Assembly: GCA_035998445.1 (NCBI GenBank)
Contig: DASYHQ010000007.1
Span: 55,204-119,203 of the forward strand
Origin: Tepidisphaeraceae bacterium
Lineage (GTDB): Bacteria > Planctomycetota > Phycisphaerae > Tepidisphaerales > Tepidisphaeraceae
Direction: 5' to 3'
DNA length: 64,000 bases
Shown here: one piece after another, positions 22,534-31,579 of the stretch
How the letters are laid out: each line of letters opens with the position of its first letter
Numbering within the stretch: the stretch's first letter is position 1
The notes under the pieces: generated by a model
The model's database searches: none
Told to the model about the DNA's origin: nothing
What the model saw: only the letters and a program-made list of their open reading frames with translations
Made by a program: the position numbers and the translations under genes

Positions 22534-24246
22534 CTACTCGTCCGTCACGCAGCCTTCGCTGGCGCTTTTCACGTTCTTGATGTACTTATAAAGCGTACCG
22601 CGGTGCACCTTGTACGCCGGCCGTTGCCAGGCCTTGCGGCGCGTGGCCAGTTCGCTGTCGGCGACGAGCAAATCGATCGTGTTCTTGTCGGCATCGATGC
22701 GCACGCGGTCGCCGGTCTTGGCCAAGGCGATCGTGCCACCCTCGACGGCTTCGGGGGTCACGTGGCCGATGATGAAGCCATGGCTGCCGCCACTGAAGCG
22801 GCCGTCGGTGATAAGGGCGACGTCGTTTAGCAGGCCGTAGCCGGCCAGCGCGCTCGTGGGCGTGAGCATTTCGGGCATGCCGGGGCCGCCCTTGGGGCCT
22901 TCGTAGCGGATGATGATCACGTCGCCCTTGCCGATCTGGCCCTTTTCCAAGCCAACCAGCATGTCCTCTTCCGAATCGTAGACCTTGGCCGGGCCTTCGA
23001 ACTGCGTGCCTTCCTTGCCGGTGATTTTGGCGACGGCGCCTTCAGACGCCAGGTTGCCCTTCAGGATGCGGATGTGTCCGTCGTGCTTGATCGGGTTGTC
23101 GAGCGCGTGAACGATCGGCTGGCCGGCGGACAGGCTTGGCAGTTCGTTCACGTTCTCGGCGAGCGTTTTGCCGGTGACGGTCATCTGCGAGCCGTCGATG
23201 AACTTGTTTTCGATCATCATCTTGATGACGGCCGGCACGCCACCGACGGCGTGCAGATCTTCCATCACGTACTTGCCGCTCGGGCGGAAGTCGCTGAGCA
23301 GGGGGGTGGTGTCGCTGACGCGCTGCCAGTCTTCGATGGTCAGATCAATCCCGAACGAGCGGGCCATGGCGATCGAGTGCAGGACGGCGTTCGTCGACCC
23401 GCCGAGCACGATCGTGAGGCGCATCGCGTTGATGAAGCTCTGCTTCGTCACGATGTCGCGCGGCTTCAGGTCGAGTTCCAACAGCCGCTTCACCGCGGCG
23501 CCGGCGCGAATGCACTCGTCGATCTTCTCCTGAGAGTCGGCCGGAAGGGATGAATCGTACGGCAGCGTGAGGCCGAGGCATTCGATGAACGACGCCATGG
23601 TGTTGGCGGTGTACATGCCGCCGCACGCGCCCTGGCCGGGGCAGCTACGGCTGAGGATTTCCTTGCGTTCCACTTCGGTAATGCGGCCGGCGAGGCTTTG
23701 GCCGTAGCTTTGGAACGCGCTGACCACGTCCAGCTTTTCCTCGGTGCCGCGAATCTTGGCGCAACCCGCGCGAATGCTGCCGCCGTAGACCATGATGGAC
23801 GGGCGGTTGAGGCGGCCCATCGCCATCACGACGCCGGGCATGTTTTTATCGCAACCGGGCAACGCGACGAGGCCGTCGTACCACTGGGCGCCCATGATCG
23901 TCTCGATGCTGTCGGCGATCAGGTCGCGCGATTGGAGCGAGAAGCTCATGCCATCGGTGCCCATCGAGATGCCATCGGACACGCCGACCGTGTTAAATCG
24001 CATGCCGACGCAACCCGCCTCGGTGGCCCCGCGCTTCACGTGGTTGCCAAGGTCGGCCAGGTGCATGTTGCAGGGGTTGCCCTCGTACCAAACGCTGCCG
24101 ATGCCGATCTGTGGCTTGTCGAGGTCCTGCCACGACAGGCCGGTGGCGATCAGCATGGCCTGCGATGCACCCTGGCTCGCGGGCTGGGTGATGCGCGAGG
24201 AAAACTTGTTCAACTTCTGGGACGCGATGGGGTTGGCGGTGGTCAT
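22534..24246 (-). CDS. ilvD: Dihydroxy-acid dehydratase
   Basis: 570 aa from [13 protein letters not shown]; longer in-frame starts up to 24369 lack support. It is a full-length IlvD/Edd family protein with the cluster cysteines in [17 protein letters not shown] and [16 protein letters not shown], and the C-terminal [10 protein letters not shown] block. It removes water from dihydroxyvalerate and dihydroxymethylvalerate in valine and isoleucine synthesis, in the cytoplasm. It is encoded alone; no other ilv genes are in the window. It converges on glgB with repeat DNA between them. Confidence 0.93.
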   Translation of the reverse strand: MTTANPIASQKLNKFSSRITQPASQGASQAMLIATGLSWQDLDKPQIGIGSVWYEGNPCNMHLADLGNHVKRGATEAGCVGMRFNTVGVSDGISMGTDGMSFSLQSRDLIADSIETIMGAQWYDGLVALPGCDKNMPGVVMAMGRLNRPSIMVYGGSIRAGCAKIRGTEEKLDVVSAFQSYGQSLAGRITEVERKEILSRSCPGQGACGGMYTANTMASFIECLGLTLPYDSSLPADSQEKIDECIRAGAAVKRLLELDLKPRDIVTKQSFINAMRLTIVLGGSTNAVLHSIAMARSFGIDLTIEDWQRVSDTTPLLSDFRPSGKYVMEDLHAVGGVPAVIKMMIENKFIDGSQMTVTGKTLAENVNELPSLSAGQPIVHALDNPIKHDGHIRILKGNLASEGAVAKITGKEGTQFEGPAKVYDSEEDMLVGLEKGQIGKGDVIIIRYEGPKGGPGMPEMLTPTSALAGYGLLNDVALITDGRFSGGSHGFIIGHVTPEAVEGGTIALAKTGDRVRIDADKNTIDLLVADSELATRRKAWQRPAYKVHRGTLYKYIKNVKSASEGCVTDE

Positions 24247-24448
24247 AGCTCTGTCAGCAATGGGAAAACGGGTGCCGTTCGGTCGTCGCGAGGGTCGTAC
24301 GACCGGTCGCGGCGGGCGATTATAATCAGAATGGCAGGCGATGTCCCTGTCGGGCGCGGTGGCGGCCACGTTATCGGTCCCGGCGCTCTGGCATAAAGTC
24401 GGGTTTCGACTACAATGGGTCGTTCGTTCACCCTCTGGAGACTTCCGT

Positions 24449-24934
24449 ATGCGACCGCCGCTGAAGCTGAATTCGATCGATCAAGAGCACCTGCAGGAAC
24501 TGTACAACGCCGCCGGTGTGGCCCGCGATGAGCTGCCGTACACGGAAAAGTTCGACGAGATCTGGGAGGGTTTCCAGGACCGCACGTTCAAGAATGCGGA
24601 AAAGGAACAGCTGTACGCCGCCATGCTGAAGTACACGCGCAGCAGCGGCAACGCCGCCGCCGAATTGCCGGCAAGCAACCTGACCGAAGAGCAGGTGAAG
24701 CAGTTGAAGATCGTGCTGTCGCGCCACGTGAAGGCGGGCAAGATCTTGCCCTTCAGCGAGGAATTCGACCACGCCCACCGCGAGTTCATCAAGGTGTCGG
24801 GCTCGAACGTGACCCAACAGGAATTCTGGCACGGCATCCTGCGTGCCCAGGGCAGCCGCCGAAAGCCCCCGACCCGCAAGAAGGTCGCCGTCGCGAAGGC
24901 GGAAGATGATGGCAGTGATGAGGATGGGGAATAG
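24449..24934 (+). CDS. Hypothetical protein with two internal repeats (161 aa)
   Basis: 161 aa from the ATG at 24449, with GGAG well placed upstream. No known family is recognised. The protein is two similar helical units in tandem: residues about 9-60 contain [15 protein letters not shown] and residues about 78-135 contain [15 protein letters not shown], each followed about ten residues later by an aromatic-rich helix (LYAAMLKY / FWHGILRA). The tail (about 138-161) is a basic stretch followed by an acidic Asp/Glu end. It is soluble and cytoplasmic by appearance, monocistronic, and followed by a textbook terminator. The duplication suggests a binding module, but no function can be assigned. 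Confidence 0.8.
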   Translation: MRPPLKLNSIDQEHLQELYNAAGVARDELPYTEKFDEIWEGFQDRTFKNAEKEQLYAAMLKYTRSSGNAAAELPASNLTEEQVKQLKIVLSRHVKAGKILPFSEEFDHAHREFIKVSGSNVTQQEFWHGILRAQGSRRKPPTRKKVAVAKAEDDGSDEDGE

Positions 24935-24962
24935 GCCGGGCGGTTCAATCGAAAAGCAACGG

Positions 24963-24996
24963 GAGCCGTGGGCGATCGCCCACGGCTCTTTTCTTT
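24963..24996 (+). terminator. Rho-independent terminator after the 161-aa protein gene
   Basis: A perfect 26-base palindrome (GAGCCGTGGGCGA / TCGCCCACGGCTC) is directly followed by TTTTCTTT. It lies 28 bp after the stop codon at 24934. Confidence 0.92.
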
Positions 24997-25036
24997 GCGC
25001 ACTCCGGCGGTTGCCATGGGCGTACTACAACACCAA

Positions 25037-25141
25037 CTGTCATCCCGATGGGAGGCTTGCCGACCTGAGGGATCTCGATTGGCGGACGGTGCCGGCCATG
25101 GGAGATCCCGCGCGTCCCGCCCGCTCCCCTCGGGATGACAG
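25037..25141. repeat. Family B hairpin repeat (TGTCATCCCGATGGGAGG)
   Basis: Left arm CTGTCATCCCGATGGGAGG..GAGGGATCTC and right arm GGGAGATCCC..CGGGATGACAG. Other copies are at 30717-30821, 32077-32177 and 42387-42488. It ends 15 bp before the convergent isomerase gene stop. Confidence 0.85.
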
Positions 25142-25155
25142 GGTGTTAGATAGAT

Positions 25156-25968
25156 CTACCGCGCGTCCATAAACCGTGTCTTCTGCCGATCCGCCATCCA
25201 GTGGCAGATCTCCCACAGGTTCGCGACCGGCTGCCCGGTGTACGGCAGCGTGTGCATGTACCCGGGTGGCCCAAACTCGGGCGTCAGCGTGCTAACAGCC
25301 ACCCCGCGCGACCGCTGTGATTGCCAAACCATATCCCACCACCGTTCATGGGCGGCCAGCGCACCAGCATATTCCGGCGCTCGCGGGTCGGGCACCTGCG
25401 GGCCTTCCTCGTAGCCGACGCGCGCGTGCAGGTGAATCGTCCGCTCGGCCGTCAGCTTGATGATGTCGTCGCAGTCGCCCAGCAGCCGCTCGGCAACGCA
25501 GACCCAGTGGGAAAAGTCGGCGCAGATGTTCAGCGACGGGTGCCGTTCCAGCAGGTCCCGCGCCTGCCATGGATTGAACATCTGCCGGCCGCGATGCGTC
25601 TCGTGGCCCACGGGTAGGCCGATCGACTTCTCGATCGCCAGCGCTTCCCGAAAGAATGCATCGGCCTCAGCCGGCGACCAAGCATCCCGCCCGGCGTGGC
25701 TCGTGATCTTCATCGCGCCGAACTCGCTCGCCTGCTCGACCTGCTCTCGAAACGACCTCACGTGTGCCTGCACGTCCGGCCCACCCGAAAAGGCCATCGC
25801 GATGAACCCAAAGCCGTGCTCGTTCAGCAGTTTTTTGAAACGTGGACGTTCGGCCTCGGTGGGTAGCGCGGTCTCGATCGCCGTGAAACCGGCCGCCTTA
25901 AGCTTGGGGAAGCAGGTCTCCCACGGTTCGTTGACACCCCACAAATGACGCACGAACTGCAATTTCAT
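25156..25968 (-). CDS. Sugar phosphate isomerase/epimerase-like TIM-barrel protein
   Basis: 270 aa from MKLQFVRHLWG, with AAGGGAACC just upstream of the ATG. It resembles the xylose-isomerase-like AP-endonuclease-2 fold: FTAIETALPTEAER near the first strands, MKITSHAGRD, VGHETHRGR and ICADFSHWV carry the Glu/His/Asp residues that usually bind a divalent metal. Reaction and substrate cannot be read; relatives include sugar epimerases and myo-inositol catabolism enzymes. It is divergent from the nitrite/sulfite reductase gene with 130 bp between the two starts. Cytoplasmic. Confidence 0.72.
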   Translation of the reverse strand: MKLQFVRHLWGVNEPWETCFPKLKAAGFTAIETALPTEAERPRFKKLLNEHGFGFIAMAFSGGPDVQAHVRSFREQVEQASEFGAMKITSHAGRDAWSPAEADAFFREALAIEKSIGLPVGHETHRGRQMFNPWQARDLLERHPSLNICADFSHWVCVAERLLGDCDDIIKLTAERTIHLHARVGYEEGPQVPDPRAPEYAGALAAHERWWDMVWQSQRSRGVAVSTLTPEFGPPGYMHTLPYTGQPVANLWEICHWMADRQKTRFMDAR

Positions 25969-26033
25969 AAGGTTCCCTTTGTTGGCGACATTGAACCTGT
26001 ACTGTGCCAGCAGGGCAAGCCGCACGGCTCCGC

Positions 26034-26062
26034 TTGACCCCAATCCCCCGTTCCTCTATAGG
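26034..26062 (+). promoter_or_regulatory. Sigma-70-like promoter for the nitrite/sulfite reductase gene
   Basis: TTGACC, a 17-base spacer and TATAGG lie 37 bp upstream of the ATG at 26099, in the divergent intergenic region. A ribosome-binding AAGGAA follows before the start codon. Confidence 0.6.
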
Positions 26063-26098
26063 TTAGTAGGCGTATTTTCGCCGCCCAAGGAACACCCC

Positions 26099-28378
26099 AT
26101 GCCGTCGTCCAATTGGAAAGAACAACTAGGCGATCAGATCCCGGCCGATCTGGGTCGCGAGATCGACTCGTTCGAGGCCACCGTGTCGCTGCGCAAGAAC
26201 GGCAAGATCGACGAGAAGGTCTTCGCCGAGCAGCGGTTGCGCCGTGGCGCCTACGGCCAACGCTACGACAACGGTCAACGGCACGACGGCCTGGTCACGC
26301 AAAAGCTGCCGTACTCGTCGCTCACCAAAGGCCCCGACACCTACTGGGACGCGCCGGGCATGCTGCGGCTGAAGATCCCCTACGGTGGCGTCACACCCGC
26401 GCAGTTCCGCGTGCTGGCCGACCTCGCCGAGGAGTACAGCGATTACATCCTGCACGTCACCACCCGGCAGGATTTCCAGTTGCACTTCATCCACATTGAA
26501 GACACCCCCGAAATCTTCCGCCGCCTCGCCGCCGTCGGCATTACGACGCGCGAGGCGTGCGGCAACAGCGTACGCAATGTCACCGCCTGCCCACTGGCGG
26601 GCGTGTGCAACACCGAAGCGTTCGACGTCACGCCTTACGCCAAAGCGCTGGCGATGTACCTGCTGGGCCACCCCGACACACAGGACTTCGGCCGTAAGTT
26701 CAAGATCGCCTTCAGCGGGTGCGAGGACGAGGCGTGCGCGCTGGTGAACATCCACGACCTCGGTGGCATCGCCGCCGTTCGCGAGGTGGATGGCAAGACG
26801 GTGCGCGGCTTCAAACTGTTCGTCGCCGGCGGCCTTGGCGCGGTGCCGCACCAGGCGAAGCTGTTCGACGAGTTCGTCTCCGAAGAAGATGTTTTCCACC
26901 TCGCCCGCGCCATGGGCCGTGTGTTCGCTCGCCTGGGCGAGAAGAAGAACCGCAACCGCGCCCGCCTGAAGTTCCTGGTGCAGAAGCTCGGCATCGAAGA
27001 GTTCAAGCGGCTCGTGCTCGAAGAGCTCAAGATCATGCCGGCCGACCCCACGCTGGCAAAGCATCTCGAGACGATCCCCACCTGGGAAGAGGTCGGCGAG
27101 CCACTGAAGACCGTCCAACTCACGGTCGGCAAGAAGTCGCCCGAGTTCGACGCCTGGTGCGACACGAACGTCTACTACCAGCGCCAGCCCGGTTACGCCG
27201 TCGTCACCGTCACGCTGCCGCTGGGCGACTTCACGCCAGACCAATCGCGCGCCTTGGCCGACTTGGCCGAGCGCTACGCCAACGGTAACGCCCGCACGAC
27301 GGTCGAGCAGAACATCGTGCTGCGCTGGGTGCCGCGCGAGAAGATTCCGGCCCTCTACGAAGAGCTGAAGGCCGTCGGCCTGGCCCAGCCGGGCGCGGGC
27401 ACGATCGTCGACGCCACCAGTTGCCCCGGCACCGATACCTGCAAGCTCGGCATCGCCAGCTCGCGCGGGTTGGCAGGTGAACTGCGCAGCCGGTTGGCCG
27501 AGACCGCGATGACGATGGAAAAGCCGGTGAAGAACCTGCGCATCAAGGTCAGCGGCTGCTTTAACAGCTGCGGTCAGCATCACGTGGCCGACCTTGGTTT
27601 TTACGGCAACAGCCGCAACGTCGGTGGCTTCACCGTGCCGCACTTCCAGGTCATGCTCGGTGGGCAGTGGAGCCGCAACGGCGGCAGCTACGCGCTGGCC
27701 ATGGGCAGCGTGCCGAGCAAGGCCATCCCCAGCCTCGTCACCGCGCTCACCAGCCGTTACACGCAGGAGCGCCAGGGCGAAGAGAGCTTCCAGGGCTGGT
27801 GCGGTCGCATCGGCAAGAAGGAACTGAAGACGATCGTCGAGCAGTTCGTGAAGGTGCCGCCGTTCGCCGAGAACCCCGACTTCTACACCGACTGGGGCGA
27901 CCCGCGTTCGTACAGCATCGGTGACATCGGCGTCGGCGAGTGCGCCGGTGAGGTTGTCTCCTTGGCCGACTTCGGCTTCGCCGCCGCCGAGAGCGAGGCG
28001 TTCGAGGCGCAGCTGCAGCTGGACGCCGGCAACCACAAGGCCGCCGACGACATGGCCTACGGCGCCATGATCACCGCCGCCAAGACGCTGGTGCAGGAGC
28101 AGTGGCTGGACGTGCCGACCGACCCGGACACGATCGTGCGCGAGTTCAAGACGCGCTTCGTCGACACGGGCCTGTTCCGCGACCGGTTCCACCTGGACCA
28201 GTTCAGCAACTACTTCCTGAACCGCCACGCCGGCGCCGACACCCGTTACACGAGCGACACCGCCCACAAGCTCGTCGAAGAGACGAACCTCTTCATCGAC
28301 GCCGCCCACAAGTGCCACGCGAAGGTGCGGGCGGAGTTGGCGGTCAACCTTGCGCCGGCGGTGGCGGCGAAGGTGTAG
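26099..28378 (+). CDS. Assimilatory nitrite/sulfite reductase (siroheme, 4Fe-4S)
   Basis: 759 aa from MPSSNWKEQLG, with AAGGAA at good spacing. It has the duplicated ferredoxin-type nitrite/sulfite reductase architecture. The siroheme/4Fe-4S ligands are C442-x5-C448 (SCPGTDTCKLG) and C487-x3-C491 (SGCFNSCGQHH). The N-terminal half also keeps paired cysteines at C164-x5-C170 (ACPLAGVC) and C208-x4-C213. The C-terminal region beyond about residue 600 is an extra part of some 150 residues. The family reduces sulfite to sulfide or nitrite to ammonia with ferredoxin electrons; which one is not decidable here. A conserved hypothetical follows on the same strand after a repeat. Confidence 0.85.
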   Translation: MPSSNWKEQLGDQIPADLGREIDSFEATVSLRKNGKIDEKVFAEQRLRRGAYGQRYDNGQRHDGLVTQKLPYSSLTKGPDTYWDAPGMLRLKIPYGGVTPAQFRVLADLAEEYSDYILHVTTRQDFQLHFIHIEDTPEIFRRLAAVGITTREACGNSVRNVTACPLAGVCNTEAFDVTPYAKALAMYLLGHPDTQDFGRKFKIAFSGCEDEACALVNIHDLGGIAAVREVDGKTVRGFKLFVAGGLGAVPHQAKLFDEFVSEEDVFHLARAMGRVFARLGEKKNRNRARLKFLVQKLGIEEFKRLVLEELKIMPADPTLAKHLETIPTWEEVGEPLKTVQLTVGKKSPEFDAWCDTNVYYQRQPGYAVVTVTLPLGDFTPDQSRALADLAERYANGNARTTVEQNIVLRWVPREKIPALYEELKAVGLAQPGAGTIVDATSCPGTDTCKLGIASSRGLAGELRSRLAETAMTMEKPVKNLRIKVSGCFNSCGQHHVADLGFYGNSRNVGGFTVPHFQVMLGGQWSRNGGSYALAMGSVPSKAIPSLVTALTSRYTQERQGEESFQGWCGRIGKKELKTIVEQFVKVPPFAENPDFYTDWGDPRSYSIGDIGVGECAGEVVSLADFGFAAAESEAFEAQLQLDAGNHKAADDMAYGAMITAAKTLVQEQWLDVPTDPDTIVREFKTRFVDTGLFRDRFHLDQFSNYFLNRHAGADTRYTSDTAHKLVEETNLFIDAAHKCHAKVRAELAVNLAPAVAAKV

Positions 28379-28385
28379 GGGTTAG

Positions 28386-28512
28386 AAATGACCGAGGACC
28401 AAATCCGAATGACCAATCAAGCCCCAATGACCAATGACCGGTGACCCTGCAGTTTTTGGTCATTGGTGCTTGGGCATTCATTGGTCATTCGGGTTTGGTG
28501 ATTGGTCATTTA
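28386..28512. repeat. Inverted repeat, family D (ATTGGTCATTGG)
   Basis: GACCAAATCCGAATGACCAATC and CCCCAATGACCAATGACC on the left are mirrored by TTTTTGGTCATTGGTGCTTGG and CATTGGTCATTCGGGTTTGG on the right. A half copy lies at 29521-29578. A degraded family C unit follows at 28511-28556. Confidence 0.75.
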
Positions 28513-28603
28513 AATGCACCCTCATCCAGCCTCTCCCGGCGTACTTGGAGAGGAACAAGGAGCACGGGCGGGCCGCCCGTGGTACGAAAAAGCAAAGCTT
28601 CCC

Positions 28604-29194
28604 ATGAACGCACACAAAATTTCCGTCAAACTCTTCGCCACCACCAACGATGTCCCGGAAGCCGCGTTCATTCCGGTCTTCCACCGCTGGATCCAGGGTC
28701 AGGCCGTCGCCGATCATCTGCTGATCGACGTGACCGACTACGCCCACGTCCCCAGCGGCCCCGGCACCGTGCTGGTGTCGCACGAGGCGAACCTCTACTC
28801 CGACCGCACCGCCGGCCGACTGGGTTTGCTGTACTCGCGCAAGCAACCCTTCCCCGGCTCGTTCCGCGACCGCGCCCGCCAGGCCGTGTCGGCGACGCTC
28901 ACGCTCGCGGCGATGCTGGAAAGCGACCCCGAGTTCGCCGGCAAGCTGCAGTTCCGCACCGATGAGATCCTGATCCGCATCCACGACCGCCTGCTTGCCC
29001 CCAACACGCCCGAAACGTTTGCGGCGGTCCAGCCCGACCTGCAGGCGATCGCCAGCGACCTGTACGCCGGCACGATCCCGCAGCTGATCCACACGCCGTC
29101 CTCGGTGGAGCTGTTCGGCGTGACGATCAAGTCCGACGTCAACCCCGGCGTCAGCGGCCTGCTGGAACGCATGAGCGCCATCGCCGCCGTCTAA
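28604..29194 (+). CDS. Conserved-looking hypothetical protein downstream of nitrite/sulfite reductase
   Basis: 196 aa from MNAHKISVKLF; an upstream in-frame extension to 28514 is repeat DNA and was rejected. No signal peptide or membrane segment. The sequence is well mixed alpha/beta (VKLFATTNDV; HLLIDVTDYAHVPSGPGTVL; HEANLYSDRTAGRLGLLY) and ends with helical segments. No family is recognised with certainty. It follows the reductase gene by 225 bp of repeat-rich DNA on the same strand, so a role linked to sulfur or nitrogen assimilation is possible but only from position. Confidence 0.65.
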   Translation: MNAHKISVKLFATTNDVPEAAFIPVFHRWIQGQAVADHLLIDVTDYAHVPSGPGTVLVSHEANLYSDRTAGRLGLLYSRKQPFPGSFRDRARQAVSATLTLAAMLESDPEFAGKLQFRTDEILIRIHDRLLAPNTPETFAAVQPDLQAIASDLYAGTIPQLIHTPSSVELFGVTIKSDVNPGVSGLLERMSAIAAV

Positions 29195-29669
29195 CCGTCG
29201 CCGCGCGCGGTCTCTCTTCTCTTCTGTAGGACAGGCATTCCTGCCTGTCTCTCCCTCCGTCTTGTGTGGGACTGTCTCTCTTCTGCGATGGAGAAGAGAC
29301 GCGAAGGCGCGAAGACGCGAAGGGGACGCGAAGAAGAGGGTTGAACCATAGAGGACACAAAGAGCACAGAGGCAGACACAGCGGGGGAGAGCCCGAACTG
29401 TTTGGTGCGCGTATTGCGCATTCGTCATCCTGAGGTACTCCGAAGGATCTCCCCCCGTATTCCGCTTCAGAGAAGAGATCCTTCGGAGTACCTCAGGATG
29501 ACGAGTCGTCGGGTGCGCAGCTCCGATTGGGATTTGGTCATTGGTCATTTGTTGGTCATTGGGGCTTGGGATTTTGGACTTGACTAGCGAGCACACCTTC
29601 AGCCACGGTTCATCCGTTCGCCTCACCCCCGAAGGATTTTTCCCCCTTTCCCCGATACAATCTCCCACG
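29195..29669. other. Intergenic region made of repeats (families A and D, GCGAAGACGCGAAGG tract)
   Basis: It holds no gene. In order: CAGGCATTCCTGCCTG palindrome (29232-29249), a GCGAAGGCGCGAAGACGCGAAG tract (29290-29335), a complete family A hairpin (29423-29503) and half a family D unit (29521-29578). The ispH promoter must lie at its right end, but no clear box pair is seen. Confidence 0.7.
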
Positions 29670-30608
29670 ATGAAGGTCATCTTAGCCAACCCCCGCGGCT
29701 TCTGTGCCGGTGTGAACATGGCGATCGACGTGGTCGACCAGGTGCTGGCGCTGCAGGGCGCGCCGGTGTACGTCTACCACGAGATCGTCCACAACCGCCA
29801 CGTCGTCGAAGACTTCAAGAGCCGCGGCGTGAAGTTTGTAGATTCCGTGGACGACGTGCCGCCGGGCGCGACGCTGGTCTACAGCGCCCACGGCATCTCG
29901 CCGGTGGTGCGGCAGGCGGCCAAGGCGCGCAAGCTGATCGAGGTCGACGCGACCTGTCCGCTGGTCAGCAAGGTGCACGTGGAGGTGCTGCGCTACGCCC
30001 GCGAGGGGTACACGATCATTTTCGTCGGCCACCGCAACCACGACGAGGCGATCGGCACCGTCGGCGAAGCGCCCGATCACATCATCGTCGTCGAGTCGGC
30101 CGAGGAGGTGGAACACCTGACCGTGCCGGACGAGACGAAGCTGGCCTTCGTCACCCAGACCACGCTCAGCGTCTCCGACTGCAACCGCGTGGTGGCGGCG
30201 CTGAAGAAGCGGTTCCCCACCATCCGCCATCCCGCCAAGGACGATATCTGCTACGCCACCACGAATCGCCAGACCGCCGTCACGCAGATAGCCCCGGAGG
30301 TGGACGTGGTGCTGGTGATCGGCAGCCAGAACAGCAGCAATTCCCAGCGGCTGGTCGACCGCGCTATCGAGGCCGGCAAGGATGGTCACCTGATCGACGA
30401 CGCCAGCGAACTGCAGCCCGAATGGGTCGCCGGGAAGTCGGCGGTGATGGTGACCGCCGGCGCATCTGCCCCGGAACGACTGGTCAACGCGCTGCTGGAC
30501 CGCCTGCGCGACGAGTTCGGCGGCGTGGTGGAGACGCGCACGCTGATCGAGGAAGACGTTTCGTTCGAAGCGCCCAAGTCGCTGCGGAGCCTGGCGGTGG
30601 TGCGGTAG
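29670..30608 (+). CDS. ispH: 4-hydroxy-3-methylbut-2-enyl diphosphate reductase
   Basis: 312 aa from MKVILANPRGFCAGV; longer upstream starts run through repeat DNA. The three cluster-binding cysteines are C12 (RGFCAGV), C96 (DATCPLV) and C194 (DICYATTNRQ), with conserved YVYHEIVHN and GSQNSSNSQRL blocks. It performs the last step of the non-mevalonate isoprenoid pathway, giving isopentenyl and dimethylallyl diphosphate. Cytoplasmic, length normal. It is encoded alone, flanked on both sides by repeat elements. Confidence 0.95.
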   Translation: MKVILANPRGFCAGVNMAIDVVDQVLALQGAPVYVYHEIVHNRHVVEDFKSRGVKFVDSVDDVPPGATLVYSAHGISPVVRQAAKARKLIEVDATCPLVSKVHVEVLRYAREGYTIIFVGHRNHDEAIGTVGEAPDHIIVVESAEEVEHLTVPDETKLAFVTQTTLSVSDCNRVVAALKKRFPTIRHPAKDDICYATTNRQTAVTQIAPEVDVVLVIGSQNSSNSQRLVDRAIEAGKDGHLIDDASELQPEWVAGKSAVMVTAGASAPERLVNALLDRLRDEFGGVVETRTLIEEDVSFEAPKSLRSLAVVR

Positions 30609-30614
30609 CTCGGT

Positions 30615-30900
30615 CCGGTCCCTCTCCCGGTACGCCGGGGGAGGCTAGGAGGGGGTGATTTCGAGCTGCTGGCGACTGAAGGCTGGCGGACAAAACCCCT
30701 TCGTTAATCAGGGACGTGTCATCCCCATGGGAGCCTAAGGCGAGCAGAGGGATCTCCCAAGGCCATGAATCGTCCGTAATTCGAGATCCCTCAGGTCGGC
30801 AAGCCTCCCATCGAGATGACAACTGTGTTGGTAGACTCGCCTTCTAAGTGGTCTCCAGTTAGCGAAATCCCGTCATCCTTCGGAGTACCTAAGGATGACG
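30615..30900. repeat. Repeat cluster after ispH: families C, B and A
   Basis: 30615-30660 is a family C hairpin, 30717-30821 a complete family B hairpin (TGTCATCCCCATGGGAG ... CCCATCGAGATGACA) and 30871-30900 a collapsed family A hairpin (CGTCATCCTTCGGAGTACC / AAGGATGACG). Three families are packed within 290 bp; no gene is present. Confidence 0.8.
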
Positions 30901-30935
30901 ACCTATAACAGGTCAACGTCCAACTGTTTCACCCC

Positions 30936-31292
30936 ATGATCATCAACCTCCACCACACCCAGGTCGGCATTCCCGCGGGCGGCGTCGAGCGGTGCCGTGC
31001 GTTCTACTGCGGCGTGCTCGGTCTGACGGAAGTTCATCGCCCGTTCGGCCCCAACGGCCTCTGGGTGCAGGTGGGCGACCGCACGGTCCACTTCGGCATC
31101 GATTCGCTGCCGGATCGCACCGCCAGCAACGCCCACGTCGCCTACGAGGTGGACGACCTGGCCGAGATGCGGCAACGCCTGATCGCAGCGGGCCTTGAGA
31201 TCGAGGACCCGCCGGTGATGCCGGGGCACGAGCGATTTCAGGTACGCGACCCGTTCGGCAACCAGGTGGAGTTCGTCCGCCGAATCGGGTAG
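30936..31292 (+). CDS. VOC (glyoxalase-like) family protein 1
   Basis: 118 aa. It has the vicinal-oxygen-chelate fold pattern: N-terminal NLHHTQVGIPAG, FYCGVLGLTEV, LWVQVGDRTVHFGI, HVAYEVDDLAEM and RFQVRDPFGNQVEFVRR at the C-terminus. The family includes glyoxalases, dioxygenases and resistance proteins; metal ligands would be His near the start and Glu near the end. Substrate unknown. A paralogue lies 290 bp downstream on the same strand, separated by a nested repeat. Confidence 0.82.
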   Translation: MIINLHHTQVGIPAGGVERCRAFYCGVLGLTEVHRPFGPNGLWVQVGDRTVHFGIDSLPDRTASNAHVAYEVDDLAEMRQRLIAAGLEIEDPPVMPGHERFQVRDPFGNQVEFVRRIG

Positions 31293-31334
31293 TTAGTGGC
31301 AAAACTACCTGCCGGCCGGGTGACGGTGGCGGGT

Positions 31335-31556
31335 GGTGTTCAACGCAGAGGCGCAGAGGTAACGCAGAGCTTCGCAGAGAAGATTCAGATGATGGTTTGT
31401 ACCCTTGAGCCTCGAACAGAATGGTCGTCATCCTGAGGTACGCCGAAGGATCTCCCCCCGTATTTCTGCCGGGCGTGGAATGAGGTGATAGAGATTCTCT
31501 GCGTTCCTCCGCGTATCCTCCGCGACTCTGCGTTGAACTCTTGATACTTTTTGGAC
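31335..31556. repeat. Nested repeat: GTTCAACGCAGAG inverted repeat enclosing half a family A unit
   Basis: Outer arms GTTCAACGCAGAGGCGCAG (31337) and CTCCGCGACTCTGCGTTGAA (to 31545) face each other. Between them lies CGTCATCCTGAGGTACGCCG (31427), one arm of family A. It looks as if one element inserted into another. Confidence 0.7.
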
Positions 31557-31579
31557 GTTTCTTCGAAAGCACGCGCATC

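Noticed and set aside
26126..28318. 730-codon open frame on the minus strand
   Set aside because: It is the antisense shadow of the nitrite/sulfite reductase gene; its product is Val/Gly/Arg-rich with no domain, while the plus frame has all cluster ligands.
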